From the NCBI GenBank assembly GCA_039105265.1, contig JAPFFF010000015.1:1178001-1242000 (forward strand): DNA of 64,000 bases, written 5' to 3'. A model generated the notes under the pieces. That model searched no databases and was not told where the DNA came from. It worked only from the letters and a program-made list of their open reading frames with translations. A program made the translations under genes and the position numbers. This document shows positions 31,701 to 40,513 of the stretch, piece by piece. How positions within the stretch are numbered: the first letter of the stretch is position 1; each line of letters begins with the position of its first letter. Source of the stretch: Tritrichomonas musculus (taxonomy: Eukaryota; Parabasalia; Tritrichomonadida; Tritrichomonadidae).

Positions 31701-34110
31701 GGTTGGATCCTTCACCTCCAATAACAACCATTTCATTGCCAATTAGAAGAGCTGAGTGTGAAGAGCGTTCAAGCCAATTCCATTTAATTAATTCCCAATT
31801 ATGTTGATCAAGGTCATATGTCCACATATCACTAAGGATTTCATTGGTTTCTGTTGATACACCGCCATAAATAATCATTTTATTTTTATATATAACAGCT
31901 GAATGGCAATATCTATTATCTGGAAGTTGGTGTTGATCTTTATTTTGATCTGGTTTGATCGGTAATTGGTTTATTTCATACGTTGTTGTATTAAGCGAAA
32001 ATATTTCGTCATGTGATGGAATTCCACCATAAATGATTATTTCATCTTTGCCAAGTGGTACAGCAGTGTGGCCAATAAGATGACTGATTTCGGGGCAACT
32101 AATTGCAGTCCATCCTTGATGTTCACCATCATATACTAAAATGTTGTCTGAATTGTTTTCTGAAGCTGTTTGGCCTCCAATCACGAATAATTTATTATTA
32201 ACATTCGTAAATGAATGAAACCTTCTTCCATTTATTCCACTTTCTTTTTCAGTTACATCATCGCCATTGAGTAAAACCAAGTTTGAATAATACTGATCAT
32301 TATTGGGAGCAGCACATCCACCAAAGAAGACATGTTCTGAGCCATTAAAAATTGATTTATGATATGAAACTGGATTGAGTTGGGTATTAGTCTTTTTGGC
32401 TTTCCATAATAATGAATGACTTTGTGGTGCAATGTTTTCTGCTTTTTGTTCTGCTTGAGGATCAATGAGTGAAAAGAAGTTATTTTGATCAGAATCATTT
32501 TGGAATTGAACGTCATTTGATTTAGTTATACATTGATTGCCATTATTTGAATGATCATCCTTTATGGTTGAAAGAGTTATTGTGTTTGGATTTGATGATA
32601 ATAAATAATGGAATGTAAGCAATGGGCATTTGTAAACGCATTTTGATGTCTCTTTGTCAACAAGGAAGGTATAATCGTTGCAAATATGGAAGATTCCAGA
32701 TTTTTCTTGTGGTTCTTTGTTTTGTTTATTTGAATTTGTAGATAATGATTGATTATGAATGTAAGAAACAGGGAATGATTGAATTAATTTTCTTTGGGGA
32801 GTAACATAATCAAATCCATCACCATTTGAAATTTGAATATTCATTAGTATTGCACTTTTAGTTGTGCTGTCCTGTTTTTCTTCCAATTGTGTAACAAGAT
32901 CAGAAAGTTCTTTCTTGGCAATAGGAAGAAACAAAGCATCTGGATGATTTTTAGGTGTGATTTTAATCAAATTTTTAAGGAAATTGACATAGTAAGGGAA
33001 TCTTTTGACGGGAGCAATTAAATAACCAGTCAAATCTTTATTTAATTTTCCTTCTTTTGTAAATTCATCGATTTTTTCAGTAAATTTTTCGGATTCTTTT
33101 TCCTTTTTTTTTATCATTTCATTAATAAGAGTATACTTTGAAATATAATCAGATGATACTCTTAGAAACGGTGCAAATGTTAGGAATAAACGACCAAATT
33201 CAGAGGCATACCCATTTTTGGCTTTTTCAAGAGCTTGAAGTAATTTTTGATGAGTTGTAGAAATAGTTTTAATGTCTTTGAAAATGTAAGTAAGTTCTTC
33301 TTCTGTTAACAATGATTCTTCTTTAAGCTTAGGTTGCCAAAATTGATCAAGTTTATTAAGATCATCTAGATATTCTAACTCAGTATTTACAATCTCTTCA
33401 GATAATGCGGATCTCTGAGATAATTTTTGTTGTGCGATTTCAGAAAATTCAACTTCAGCCATTACATTTAATTTTGTTGCTTCTTCAAGTTCATTATTTT
33501 TCTTTTTCTTGTTATTCTGAATATCATTCTGATTCTTATCGAGTCTCTGAAGTTCATCAAAAACTTTATGAATAGAATCTAAATTAGTATATTTATTTCC
33601 ATTTCCATCGTATATAGCTTTTGTATCAACTGTTCCAAGAATTGCGAAAGATTCGTTAATAATATCATTTAATTCAAGAGAGCTCCTTGACATTTTTTTG
33701 CCTGCAACAGGTAGAAAAATGTTTGGAATATTATGTTCTGTTGTATGTTTAATACCAATATAGAATATGGAATATCCCGGATAGTTATTTTGTATTTCAG
33801 TTGATGGCAGCGATGTATAAACTTGAAGTGATTGTGGTAATGTTTCATAAAAATCTGGCTTGTTTGACAGAACGAGTGATGGGTAATTTAATAAAGGATA
33901 ATCGTCATCTTTCAAAACAGTAGCGCATCGGGATGTTCTGTACCAAAGAAACGATGAAATGTCTTTTTCAGCTTCACCATTATTATTATTATTATTATCA
34001 GAGTTTATTTTTTTTAGAATATCGGCTGTTGTGAGATATTTAGGATCTTCCTTTTGGATTTCGAAGAATTTGTTAGGAGCTGCATCGTAGCTAACACAGC
34101 AATAAGACAT
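28759..34110 (-). CDS. RhoGEF (DH) - kelch - acidic low-complexity protein, 1783 residues
   Basis: A DH domain (about 230-410) is seen in LSEEIVNTELEYLDDLNKL, FGRLFLTFAPFLRVSSDYIS and LIAPVKRFPYYVNFLKNLI, the conserved helix of Dbl-family exchange factors. A PH-like stretch may follow (about 420-530). Kelch repeats (about 590-870) form a propeller, e.g. RFHSFTNVNNKLFVIGGQ, IGHTAVPLGKDEIIIYGG and RYCHSAVIYKNKMIIYGG. Residues about 900-1365 are extremely Glu/Asn/Asp-rich with an ENPEEED minisatellite. Then come a His/Ser tract (about 1390-1437) and a repeat of SPSRQR.SNDSSYSYYG type (about 1580-1680). Known: DH domains load GTP on Rho/Rac proteins to drive actin dynamics. The kelch propeller probably targets it. 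The start is supported by TCATTAA 10 nt upstream. Confidence 0.85.
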   Translation of the reverse strand: MSYCCVSYDAAPNKFFEIQKEDPKYLTTADILKKINSDNNNNNNGEAEKDISSFLWYRTSRCATVLKDDDYPLLNYPSLVLSNKPDFYETLPQSLQVYTSLPSTEIQNNYPGYSIFYIGIKHTTEHNIPNIFLPVAGKKMSRSSLELNDIINESFAILGTVDTKAIYDGNGNKYTNLDSIHKVFDELQRLDKNQNDIQNNKKKKNNELEEATKLNVMAEVEFSEIAQQKLSQRSALSEEIVNTELEYLDDLNKLDQFWQPKLKEESLLTEEELTYIFKDIKTISTTHQKLLQALEKAKNGYASEFGRLFLTFAPFLRVSSDYISKYTLINEMIKKKEKESEKFTEKIDEFTKEGKLNKDLTGYLIAPVKRFPYYVNFLKNLIKITPKNHPDALFLPIAKKELSDLVTQLEEKQDSTTKSAILMNIQISNGDGFDYVTPQRKLIQSFPVSYIHNQSLSTNSNKQNKEPQEKSGIFHICNDYTFLVDKETSKCVYKCPLLTFHYLLSSNPNTITLSTIKDDHSNNGNQCITKSNDVQFQNDSDQNNFFSLIDPQAEQKAENIAPQSHSLLWKAKKTNTQLNPVSYHKSIFNGSEHVFFGGCAAPNNDQYYSNLVLLNGDDVTEKESGINGRRFHSFTNVNNKLFVIGGQTASENNSDNILVYDGEHQGWTAISCPEISHLIGHTAVPLGKDEIIIYGGIPSHDEIFSLNTTTYEINQLPIKPDQNKDQHQLPDNRYCHSAVIYKNKMIIYGGVSTETNEILSDMWTYDLDQHNWELIKWNWLERSSHSALLIGNEMVVIGGEGSNQSLSVNLDDKDYNVKFIEEYGNVPPALIGSAASYDPSNKNIAVYGGCESSGGPSMPALYELQMDQKWKDSINNDQEIVERDIVTDLNPNFIEVDENGNVNVVPSPEEAGNEANANEEEEIEVEIEVEMEEEDKGEENQHEEEGNELNNGNEEETVGNENDSLNRDLNQDENNNDAENPEEEENYINAENPEEEDTNNNNVENPEEEDTINNNAENPEEEDINNNTENARNPEEEEESIENIKNPEEEENNDAEGNGEEETNENINDTDNIDENENLNDIEDFNYSDKLDDVEGGDNQNGPVDPNDIDLDQIIVDINNDAKNDEKLDEELRDFSNNYEPDQDGNQEQKNEEEDNEDKLLTEPGEEEEENNDLLDENQEEEDNLQSNPQKNPWVLESSDIKDDLTESDQNNFEPSEGDKKEEEEEEGNLFEPSEDNNEEETENEENNFEPSEETNENENEEEEEENESNVLSESESATENIDDDEINDFINDVEEADKKLDEAYKIQDQHKNDTANSEDEDETDKLSEEQGKSDNTTDEKLSTNSAEEEDLDEDKENNESQDNSESSPLKIEESNDFELSDNNHNQKSSSSHRHHHSSSSSPSRGHHHHYNHHSSSSHSRSHHHSSSHHHSSRREEDNNFLQSYSSTNDSDLDDFNSSGSSAGGVKSPSLGVKKPKVSKEKKKELREKLGSMNDTDSDMSSSFASSSPRRSHHGGRNYNNSDSFSIGNDSSDDGMSPLTQNLQDKKKHQFTTFHLQKNSNCSYLPNNQENNGGGYQGYGSSSNSYRSPSRQRPSNNDSSSYFSPSRQKSFNDSSFSSLSPSKRQRGSNDSTYSYISSKPRPSNDSSFSYYGSPSKGRTSNDSTYSYYGSPSKQRDTNTAPSFKSISRRRNFGFDFDNNNDDSTSNFAGGYEGFESPSRRYQNYSSSSSTKSSSSSRSKNGGFFFPSDFMNTSPYSRKNRSKDPLYSETPTTGFVRRGGNDDF

Positions 34111-34116
34111 TCAGAG

Positions 34117-34123
34117 TTAATGA
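34117..34123 (-). promoter_or_regulatory. Initiator element TCATTAA
   Basis: On the minus strand TCATTAA lies 10 nt before the ATG of the RhoGEF-kelch gene and fits the trichomonad initiator. Confidence 0.5.
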
Positions 34124-34367
34124 TTCAAATTTTTAGAAACCGTTTATTCAATTCACCTTTTTCCTTTATTATTCCCGCCAAAAATTTATTCCAAGATTTA
34201 CTAGGATAGAAACATTGATTTTAATGAAATAATAAAGAATATAGAGTGAATTGTGCTAATTAATTCAATTTTTCAAAAAAAAAAAAAAAATTAAATCACA
34301 ACGATAGGTTTTTCTGACAAGACTGATAAACTAGGCTTTAAATTTTTAGTTAAAGAAAAAAAAAATT

Positions 34368-35720
34368 ATGAGTCGTATTAGAATCCAGCCCTATAACACT
34401 ATTTTTGTTGGAAATATTCCATATGATTTATCAGAAGAAGAAATATTGAATCTTTTCACACACAAAGATGATATTATTCGTTATTATTTCCCAATGAGTA
34501 AAGGAAAATTTAAAGGTTTTGGTTTTATTACATTTAAAACAACTGAAGAATGTGAAGATTCGATTAAAGAACTCCATCAAAAAGTTATTCATGGTCTGAC
34601 TGTTGTTGCTCGTTGGGCAAAGCATAGAAAAGCGAAAGATGATCCAAACCAAGAAGTATCTTTTGAATATGTTTCAGATTCTGAATATGATAGCAGAGAT
34701 TCAGACCCAAAAGATAGAGATCGAAAAAGTAGAAATAGAAAACGTGGTAGAGGAAGAGATCGTGATAAGGATAGAGATAGAGACAGAGATAGAGATAGAG
34801 ACAGAGATAGAGATAGAGGAAGAGATAGAGATAGAGATAGAGATAGAGATAGAAGAGACAAAGGTCGAAATCGTCGTGGAAATGATGACGACGATTATGA
34901 TTATGATAGTCCTGGGCCTTCTCGTAACAAAAAAAAGCATAATGACAACTCTAACCCTCAACAGATTAATCCAAATCAGCCTCCTCCTGGCTACAACCCA
35001 ATGCTATATTATTGGATGAATTATGCAAATTACAGATTACAACCTGGTGTTGCACCTCCACAAGGAGTACCCGCCGTTCCTGGAATGTCTGGTGTTCCTG
35101 GAATGCCTGTTGTTCCAGGTATTCCTCCTATTTCAGGTGTCCCAAATGTTCCAGCAGTGCCGAACGTTCCTGGAACCGGTATACCGAATGTTCCAACAAT
35201 TCCTCAAGTTCCACCTGGTATGCTGAATGTTCCAAACCTTCCATCAAGTTATCCATTTATGCCAATTCCAGGAGCCCCTCAATTGCCTATTCAACCAAAT
35301 ATTCCAAACTTACCATCAATTCCGCAACAGCCTCAGTCTCAAGCGCCGCACCCATTAGCAAATCTTCGACCACTTCCTCCGCCTCCCCCATCTAGTCCTC
35401 AAACTTCCGCTGCTGTTAACTCATCAACACCTATTACATCTCAACAGCCTCAAACACAGCAACAACCACAATTACTTCAATCACTCCAAATTCCAACGCA
35501 ACCTCTACAAGATTCTATACCAAAAGTATCTAACTCTGTAGCTGTACCATCACCATCAGAAATTAATGACTTCTCTTTCTCTCCTCCTCCTCCACCTGCA
35601 TTAAATGTTAACCCTCAATCACAGCATAATTCGTTGAGTCACTCTCTCAAACATGGTGAAATTTCAAGCAATCTTAGTAATCTTACGATGAGTAGTACAA
35701 GCAGTGATAACAATGAATGA
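34368..35720 (+). CDS. RRM / RD-repeat / proline-rich RNA-binding protein (splicing-factor type)
   Basis: 450 residues, ATG start. An RRM occupies residues 10-85, with RNP2 NTIFVGNIPYDL and RNP1 GKFKGFGFITF both intact. An acidic patch follows, then a tract of alternating Arg-Asp (about 115-170, RDRDRDRDRD type), the mixed-charge domain known from U1-70K and other spliceosomal proteins. The second half is Pro-rich, with repeats of VPGMP/VPNVP (about 230-320) and PPPPP stretches near 350 and 405, reminiscent of U1C or SF1 tails and able to bind WW or SH3 domains. Expected: nuclear pre-mRNA processing. A named orthologue cannot be fixed; U1-70K lacks the Pro tail and has a longer N-terminus. 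Reversed open frames over the RD tract are artefacts. Confidence 0.85.
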   Translation: MSRIRIQPYNTIFVGNIPYDLSEEEILNLFTHKDDIIRYYFPMSKGKFKGFGFITFKTTEECEDSIKELHQKVIHGLTVVARWAKHRKAKDDPNQEVSFEYVSDSEYDSRDSDPKDRDRKSRNRKRGRGRDRDKDRDRDRDRDRDRDRDRGRDRDRDRDRDRRDKGRNRRGNDDDDYDYDSPGPSRNKKKHNDNSNPQQINPNQPPPGYNPMLYYWMNYANYRLQPGVAPPQGVPAVPGMSGVPGMPVVPGIPPISGVPNVPAVPNVPGTGIPNVPTIPQVPPGMLNVPNLPSSYPFMPIPGAPQLPIQPNIPNLPSIPQQPQSQAPHPLANLRPLPPPPPSSPQTSAAVNSSTPITSQQPQTQQQPQLLQSLQIPTQPLQDSIPKVSNSVAVPSPSEINDFSFSPPPPPALNVNPQSQHNSLSHSLKHGEISSNLSNLTMSSTSSDNNE

Positions 35721-36253
35721 AGTTATAATATATTATTTTTTTTTTTTGAGAAACAATTGTGTTATATTAATATTATATGCATATTTTTCTTTTACTTTTA
35801 CTTTTTCTTTTCTCTTCTTTTTTTTTTTTTTTTTTTTTTTTTTTGTATATTTTCATGAATAAAAAAATCCTTAAACAAGAAAAGAGTAGTAAACTTTCTG
35901 ACTTCGCTGGTATGCTTAGAAATTAAAATTATATGATATTTGATAATAAATTTGATCAAATATAAAAATTCTCAGTTTTTTCGCATCGTTTGTGATCTAT
36001 GAAAGACAAATTCATAAAGTGCTCGAAACGATATTAAGAATAGAATATGCACAAAGTGTAATTTAACATTTTAAATGGTAATGAAAACTATGTTGTGGTC
36101 ACATTATCTTCGTTATTGATAAATTGAATATGAAAAGTAATATGGAAAAAAGTTACGCTTTTGATTATAAAAGTGAAATTTATTACAAACATGCGAAAAA
36201 ATTTTATTTTTAAACAAAATAATATATATAATAAAATGAAGCAAAAAGATTGG
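35721..36253. other. AT-rich spacer between convergent genes
   Basis: No gene. A T run of about 26 nt lies at about 35819-35844, with another near 35739-35748, downstream of the RRM gene. Confidence 0.5.
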
Positions 36254-36610
36254 TTAGGATTCTTCATTCCGATACTTCATGTATAAGTCGTACAGTTGCT
36301 GATTTAATTGTATTTGATCTTTTAATTCATTTTCAACATTTGATAGCCTTGAAATTTCTTGTTCAATTTTCATATTCATTTCGTTTGTTTCATTTAGTGC
36401 TTTTTGAAGATTTTCTGTCATTTCATATTGGTTCCAGTATTCAGTATATTCGTTATCATTCAGGTACACCTCTGGCTCAATAGCGTTTCTTATTGACATT
36501 TGTGATCCACTCGACTTTGCTCTTGATCTATGTTTGATAGGCTCATTTGTAATCTGAATATTTTCATTTTGCAGGACCTGAACTGGCTCAAATGGTTTTC
36601 TTTTGCTCAT
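36254..36610 (-). CDS. Small coiled-coil protein
   Basis: 118 residues with an ATG (complement 36608-36610). The first 50 residues are basic and polar (MSKRKPFEPVQVLQ). Residues about 62-115 form one continuous predicted coiled coil (ENLQKALNETNEMNMKIEQE, then ELKDQIQLNQQLYDLYM). Coding bias is normal for the window and the frame is not mirrored by a longer one, so it is accepted. No family recognised; a cytoskeletal or basal-body filament component is one possibility. Confidence 0.55.
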   Translation of the reverse strand: MSKRKPFEPVQVLQNENIQITNEPIKHRSRAKSSGSQMSIRNAIEPEVYLNDNEYTEYWNQYEMTENLQKALNETNEMNMKIEQEISRLSNVENELKDQIQLNQQLYDLYMKYRNEES

Positions 36611-37028
36611 TTTAAAAATTGATGAGTGTTTTTCAAAAAGGTGCTATGTCATTGATAAAACTATAGAATTTTTGTATTATGTAAAAAATTTTAAACGGAA
36701 CCTTTCAGAAAATATTCAACCTAATATCAATTTTAATCTTATTTTCAATTGTCGTCATTAAATTTTAGGATATATTATAGAATATATTAATAAATGCAAT
36801 AATAATTTCATTTATTTATTTTTTATTTCAATATCCACTATTTTGAATGAGATAAATAAATGAATAAAATATTGCTATGAAAAAGTTGGGTAAGTTCAAA
36901 CCATTTCCATTTCGACTTTAGACTGTTTTTTTAAAAAAAGTAAAAATATCTGAATCTCTAATTTTCACACGATATAATTTTATGAAAAGTTATTAAATTT
37001 TTTGATAACTTATTTTGATAAATTCATA
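36611..37028. other. AT-rich spacer
   Basis: No gene seen. It ends at the TTAA that bounds the Kolobok-like element. Confidence 0.45.
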
Positions 37029-37864
37029 TTAAGGGGGGAGTCTCACATGTTTAAAGCTCACTATATAAACAAAATTAAAATGTAAGATTTTGAGATTGTT
37101 GTTATAATCGTGAATAGAACATGAAATGCTGACTTTTAATATTATTTTAAAGCAGCTCTAACTAATAAATATGATAATATTTAATTTCATTATTTAATCT
37201 TAAATTTTACTTTTTGGTTATTCATTTAAACAATATATTTATATTTAATAATTAATATTATTAAAAATGATTTTTTTATTAAGATATTTCAATTTTATGT
37301 ATATTCTGAAAAGTATTCAAATTTTTTCATATCCCTTAGTTAACCAGAAACCGAATACATTTGATAACTATATTAGCCTCATTATAACGAAATATTACAT
37401 TGAAACCTAAAAGCTAAATTGATTCAAAAAACTGATAGATCTTATTCAACACTTGCTTTCAACTATTAGTGAAACAATTACAATCAGTACTAATTATTTG
37501 CTTACATTTAAAAAGTAAATCGATAAATATTTTTTATATCATTTCTTTTTTGAAGAAGATATTTCTATCTCATTACGTAATTTTATATCAATTAGCATTT
37601 AGTAATTAATTTTCTAAAGTCGAAATTTAATTTTTTTAAAAAAAACTATTTGAAAAATATGAAATTCTATCAAATAATAATATTAAAAATTATTAAATAT
37701 TTTATATACCATCATGGTATAAAGATTACTCTAATTTTTTATTATCAAAAAACTTATATGAAACACAAAAATATATATATATTTGATCATTTTTTCTGAA
37801 AATGCTGATTTGTTGAACTTTTTTTTTTCATTTTTTTGCTGTTATGAGATAATGAAAAAAGAAC

Positions 37865-38020
37865 TGGCATCTTTGATCGGTTTTACTTAAAATTATTTTT
37901 AGTTGTCTTGTTTTTTATTGAAAATATGGCATCTTTGATCGTTTGTTATTGAAAATTATTTTTAGTTGTCTTGTTTTTTATTGAAAATATGGCATCTTTG
38001 ATCGTTTATTACTGAAAATT
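37865..38020 (+). repeat. Tandem repeat, about 62 bp x 2.5
   Basis: TGGCATCTTTGATCG recurs at 37865, 37927 and 37990. The intervening sequence (ending TTTTTAGTTGTCTTG then TTTTTTATTG) is nearly identical in the first two units. It lies in the left, subterminal part of the Kolobok-like element, where transposase binding sites would be expected. Confidence 0.75.
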
Positions 38021-38280
38021 AATGCAATGATAATTTCTAGTCATTTCATAATTTTTATGGCTTACCAAACAAATTTGTTAAATAAAATCTTTTGTATTTC
38101 TTGTAATATTAAAATATAATGAAAAAATGAATTTTTTTTAATCTTATATGTAAAAAATATTAGAATAAAAAAAGAAAAATATAAAAGAAAGATTATATAA
38201 AACCAAAATACCTTTTATTTAAAGGTGTAAAGTCTGAAGGTAGAGATACTAATTAAGTTTTTGAGATTAAGATAATATTA

Positions 38281-39570
38281 TTATTCAAATGAAAAATCTT
38301 TTTTGTCTTCGTTGTAATCGCCAGGTGGATCTTTTTTAGAGTATTTCTTTTTTCTGTAATGCTTTTTTTTTTCTCGATATTGAGGTGTTCTTTTTCGGAA
38401 TATTTCTTGTTCTCTATCATTTTCGAATGACAATATATCAGCTAATGATTGTTTTGGTACAAACTTTATAAGATCTAGGTCAGTCAACAAACTTGAAAAA
38501 AAATGAGGATCGTTATATAGGCATCCTGCCAAAAGGGTTCTAACTTCATATGATCGCGCGAAATAAAGTCTCTTTGGGGCCAGCATCGATATGAGGTTAT
38601 TGAGACTCTCGTTGCATTGAGTATTGTTTCGAAAGTCGCAATTTTTAATAAAATTTTCGGTTTTATTGAAAAAGTTTTGCATTTTTTTAAAAGCAGTTTC
38701 ATCGTTTTTCCCTAGTTCCCAATCAGAATGTGATGGTGGTAATGGACCATGCGAACAATTATCGTGGTTACCTATCATATGAAATGGAGAGTTCGTCCAC
38801 ATAAGTCCTCTCAATTCGACATCTTCAATATTTGTAACTAAATATACTCCCCACGAAACAATTTTCACTCTCTTAGTTTCTATTTCATCAGAAAATAAAT
38901 AATCATACTCCAATTTGTCAGCTAGCTTTGCAAAATTTCTAGACATGCATTGAAATCCATGCCTAGGATCGAAGGTTCGACTAAAATCCAGACCTGCTTT
39001 TTTCGCTTGATTTGGCGTTTTATTATCATTATCAGAAGTTATCGAGTTGCAACAATCAGGTCCCCATTTTCCAATAATTTGGTCAAAACTTAGTCTAGCT
39101 GCAGCAGATTCTAGCATATTGGACGCAACGTTGACATCTTTTTTGTTTGTTGTTTGCATGTCAACAACTTTGTTTCTCCTGCAATCCATTGTTGCTGTTG
39201 TGCAATACATTGCATCACGACAGGAGTCATATCTCCCATCTATTGAAATATTGGCATCATTCTGTTCAAATGTTTCCTTAGCAAACCTCTCAAAATGTTC
39301 AGAAGTACATTCTTTTATTTTCGGTATCAACTTTTGTTGGTGCCTATAAAAGGTAGATTTGCTAGGAAAACAGTTTCCTTGGATAGCAGCGCCGATGCGA
39401 GCTCTTTGAAAACCAGAGCCTTGTACTAAAGTACTGATGACAGCCATATCTGGTTGAACTTTTTTATAAGGAACATCTTCCTGAATCTCTTCTTTATCAT
39501 CATCCTTTTTATTCCATCTAATATTTATTGCTTTTTGGTTTTTTATTTGGATTTTCCTTTTTGGCGCCAT
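38281..39570 (-). CDS. Kolobok-like DDE transposase
   Basis: 429 residues from the ATG complementary to 39568-39570 (MAPKRKIQIK); the frame is open further to a TTG. The basic N-terminus and STFYRHQQKLIPKI suggest a DNA-binding helix. The core shows ISIDGRYDSCRDAMY (D111) followed by NKVVDMQTTNKK, then SITSDNDNK (D180/D182) with FDPRHG, and finally CNESLNNLISMLAPKRLYF with E321. This D..D..E layout and the K..AP KR.YF motif resemble Kolobok-type transposases, which insert at TTAA; a MULE-related family is the alternative. The C-terminus is Lys-rich, probably nuclear localisation. The minus-strand leader has two TCATTTTT motifs directly before the ATG, good initiators. Confidence 0.7.
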   Translation of the reverse strand: MAPKRKIQIKNQKAINIRWNKKDDDKEEIQEDVPYKKVQPDMAVISTLVQGSGFQRARIGAAIQGNCFPSKSTFYRHQQKLIPKIKECTSEHFERFAKETFEQNDANISIDGRYDSCRDAMYCTTATMDCRRNKVVDMQTTNKKDVNVASNMLESAAARLSFDQIIGKWGPDCCNSITSDNDNKTPNQAKKAGLDFSRTFDPRHGFQCMSRNFAKLADKLEYDYLFSDEIETKRVKIVSWGVYLVTNIEDVELRGLMWTNSPFHMIGNHDNCSHGPLPPSHSDWELGKNDETAFKKMQNFFNKTENFIKNCDFRNNTQCNESLNNLISMLAPKRLYFARSYEVRTLLAGCLYNDPHFFSSLLTDLDLIKFVPKQSLADILSFENDREQEIFRKRTPQYREKKKHYRKKKYSKKDPPGDYNEDKKDFSFE

Positions 39571-39592
39571 GAAAAATGAAAAAATGAAATAA
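39571..39592 (-). promoter_or_regulatory. Double initiator TCATTTTTTCATTTTTC
   Basis: Immediately before the transposase ATG the minus strand reads TCATTTTTTCATTTTTC, two overlapping fits to the trichomonad initiator. It suggests that the element carries its own host-compatible promoter. Confidence 0.45.
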
Positions 39593-39901
39593 ACGTTAAA
39601 AAATATATGGTTAACAAAATAAACCAACTTTTTATATATTAATACGTTTTTTTTTTAATTATAAACCTTTCAAAAAAATGGGACTCTGAAGAAAAAAACG
39701 TACACATATTATTATATCATAATTAATGATTAAATATTTAAAATAGTATTTTATAATATTTATAATGGACATTTTCTTTTTGATTATAAATTTAAATTGT
39801 AGATTTTTCTAAAAAAAAAAATTAAGTTAAAAAAAGTGCAAAAAAGTTGAACAAAAATTTTCATATCTCCATTTTACCAGATGTAGTGATTCAAATCCTT
39901 A

Positions 39902-40123
39902 ACGAATACATAATTTTTTATTCCTATTAATAAAAAATATTATAACTTAGTTTGGTTGTAAAATCTTTAAAATTGAAAGACTACATACATTTTTAAATTT
40001 TGGTAAAATCTCTCTGTAATTCATGATTTTTCAAAATGTATGTAATCATTCAATTTTAAAGATTTTACAGCCAAATTAAAAACTTATCATCAGTGAACCT
40101 AGGAATATAAAGTTATGTATTCG
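39902..40123. repeat. Long imperfect inverted repeat (foldback), about 220 bp
   Basis: The arms are about 39902-40013 and 40032-40123. The best-matched inner part is TTGTAAAATCTTTAAAATTG on the left with its complement at about 40051-40072. The outer part CGAATACATAA (39903) pairs with TTATGTATTCG (40113-40123). It lies between the transposase start and the right end of the Kolobok-like element. Confidence 0.7.
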
Positions 40124-40513
40124 ATCAAAATTTAGTTTAATATTTATTGAAATATAATATAATTAATCTCCTTTCAATTAAAAAAAAAGTATTTCAAACA
40201 TTTTTATGTATAAAAAAATAGAATTTGGCATGACTACTGAGCACTTCATAATTTACAAATGAAAGGTAAACTGATGAATGCGACAAAATTAAAAAATAAG
40301 GAAATGTTTTGCAAATGATTGAATATATAATTTCGTAAAAAAACAAAAATTTTTTATAAAAAAAATTTGAAAATATTAGTAATTATTAATTATTAGTATA
40401 TTACTTAAGTAAAAAATATAAAATAAATTAAAGAAATTGATTTTTTTTTATTTGGTCCGTCCCCCTTAACAATTTAGAACAAAAAAAATTTGAAAGAATT
40501 TTAAAATCTATTG

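Larger units (their letters stand above)
37033..40465. mobile_element. Kolobok-like DNA transposon with TTAA target site, 3.4 kb
   Basis: The transposase gene at 38281-39570 is flanked by two rare G runs in inverted orientation, each next to TTAA. On the left, TTAA (37029-37032) is followed by GGGGGGAGTC. On the right, the plus strand reads GTCCGTCCCCC then TTAA (40466-40469). TTAA duplication is the signature of Kolobok and piggyBac, and the transposase is of Kolobok type. The shared terminal repeat itself is short and imperfect (GGGGG-A), which lowers confidence in the exact ends. Inside are a 62-bp tandem repeat near the left end and a 220-bp inverted repeat near the right end. Confidence 0.6.

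Noticed and set aside
34589-35395. (Ser-Leu)n, (Glu-Ile)n and related frames over the RD tract
   Set aside because: They are alternative readings of the AGATAG-type repeat that encodes the Arg-Asp tract; the RRM gene explains it.
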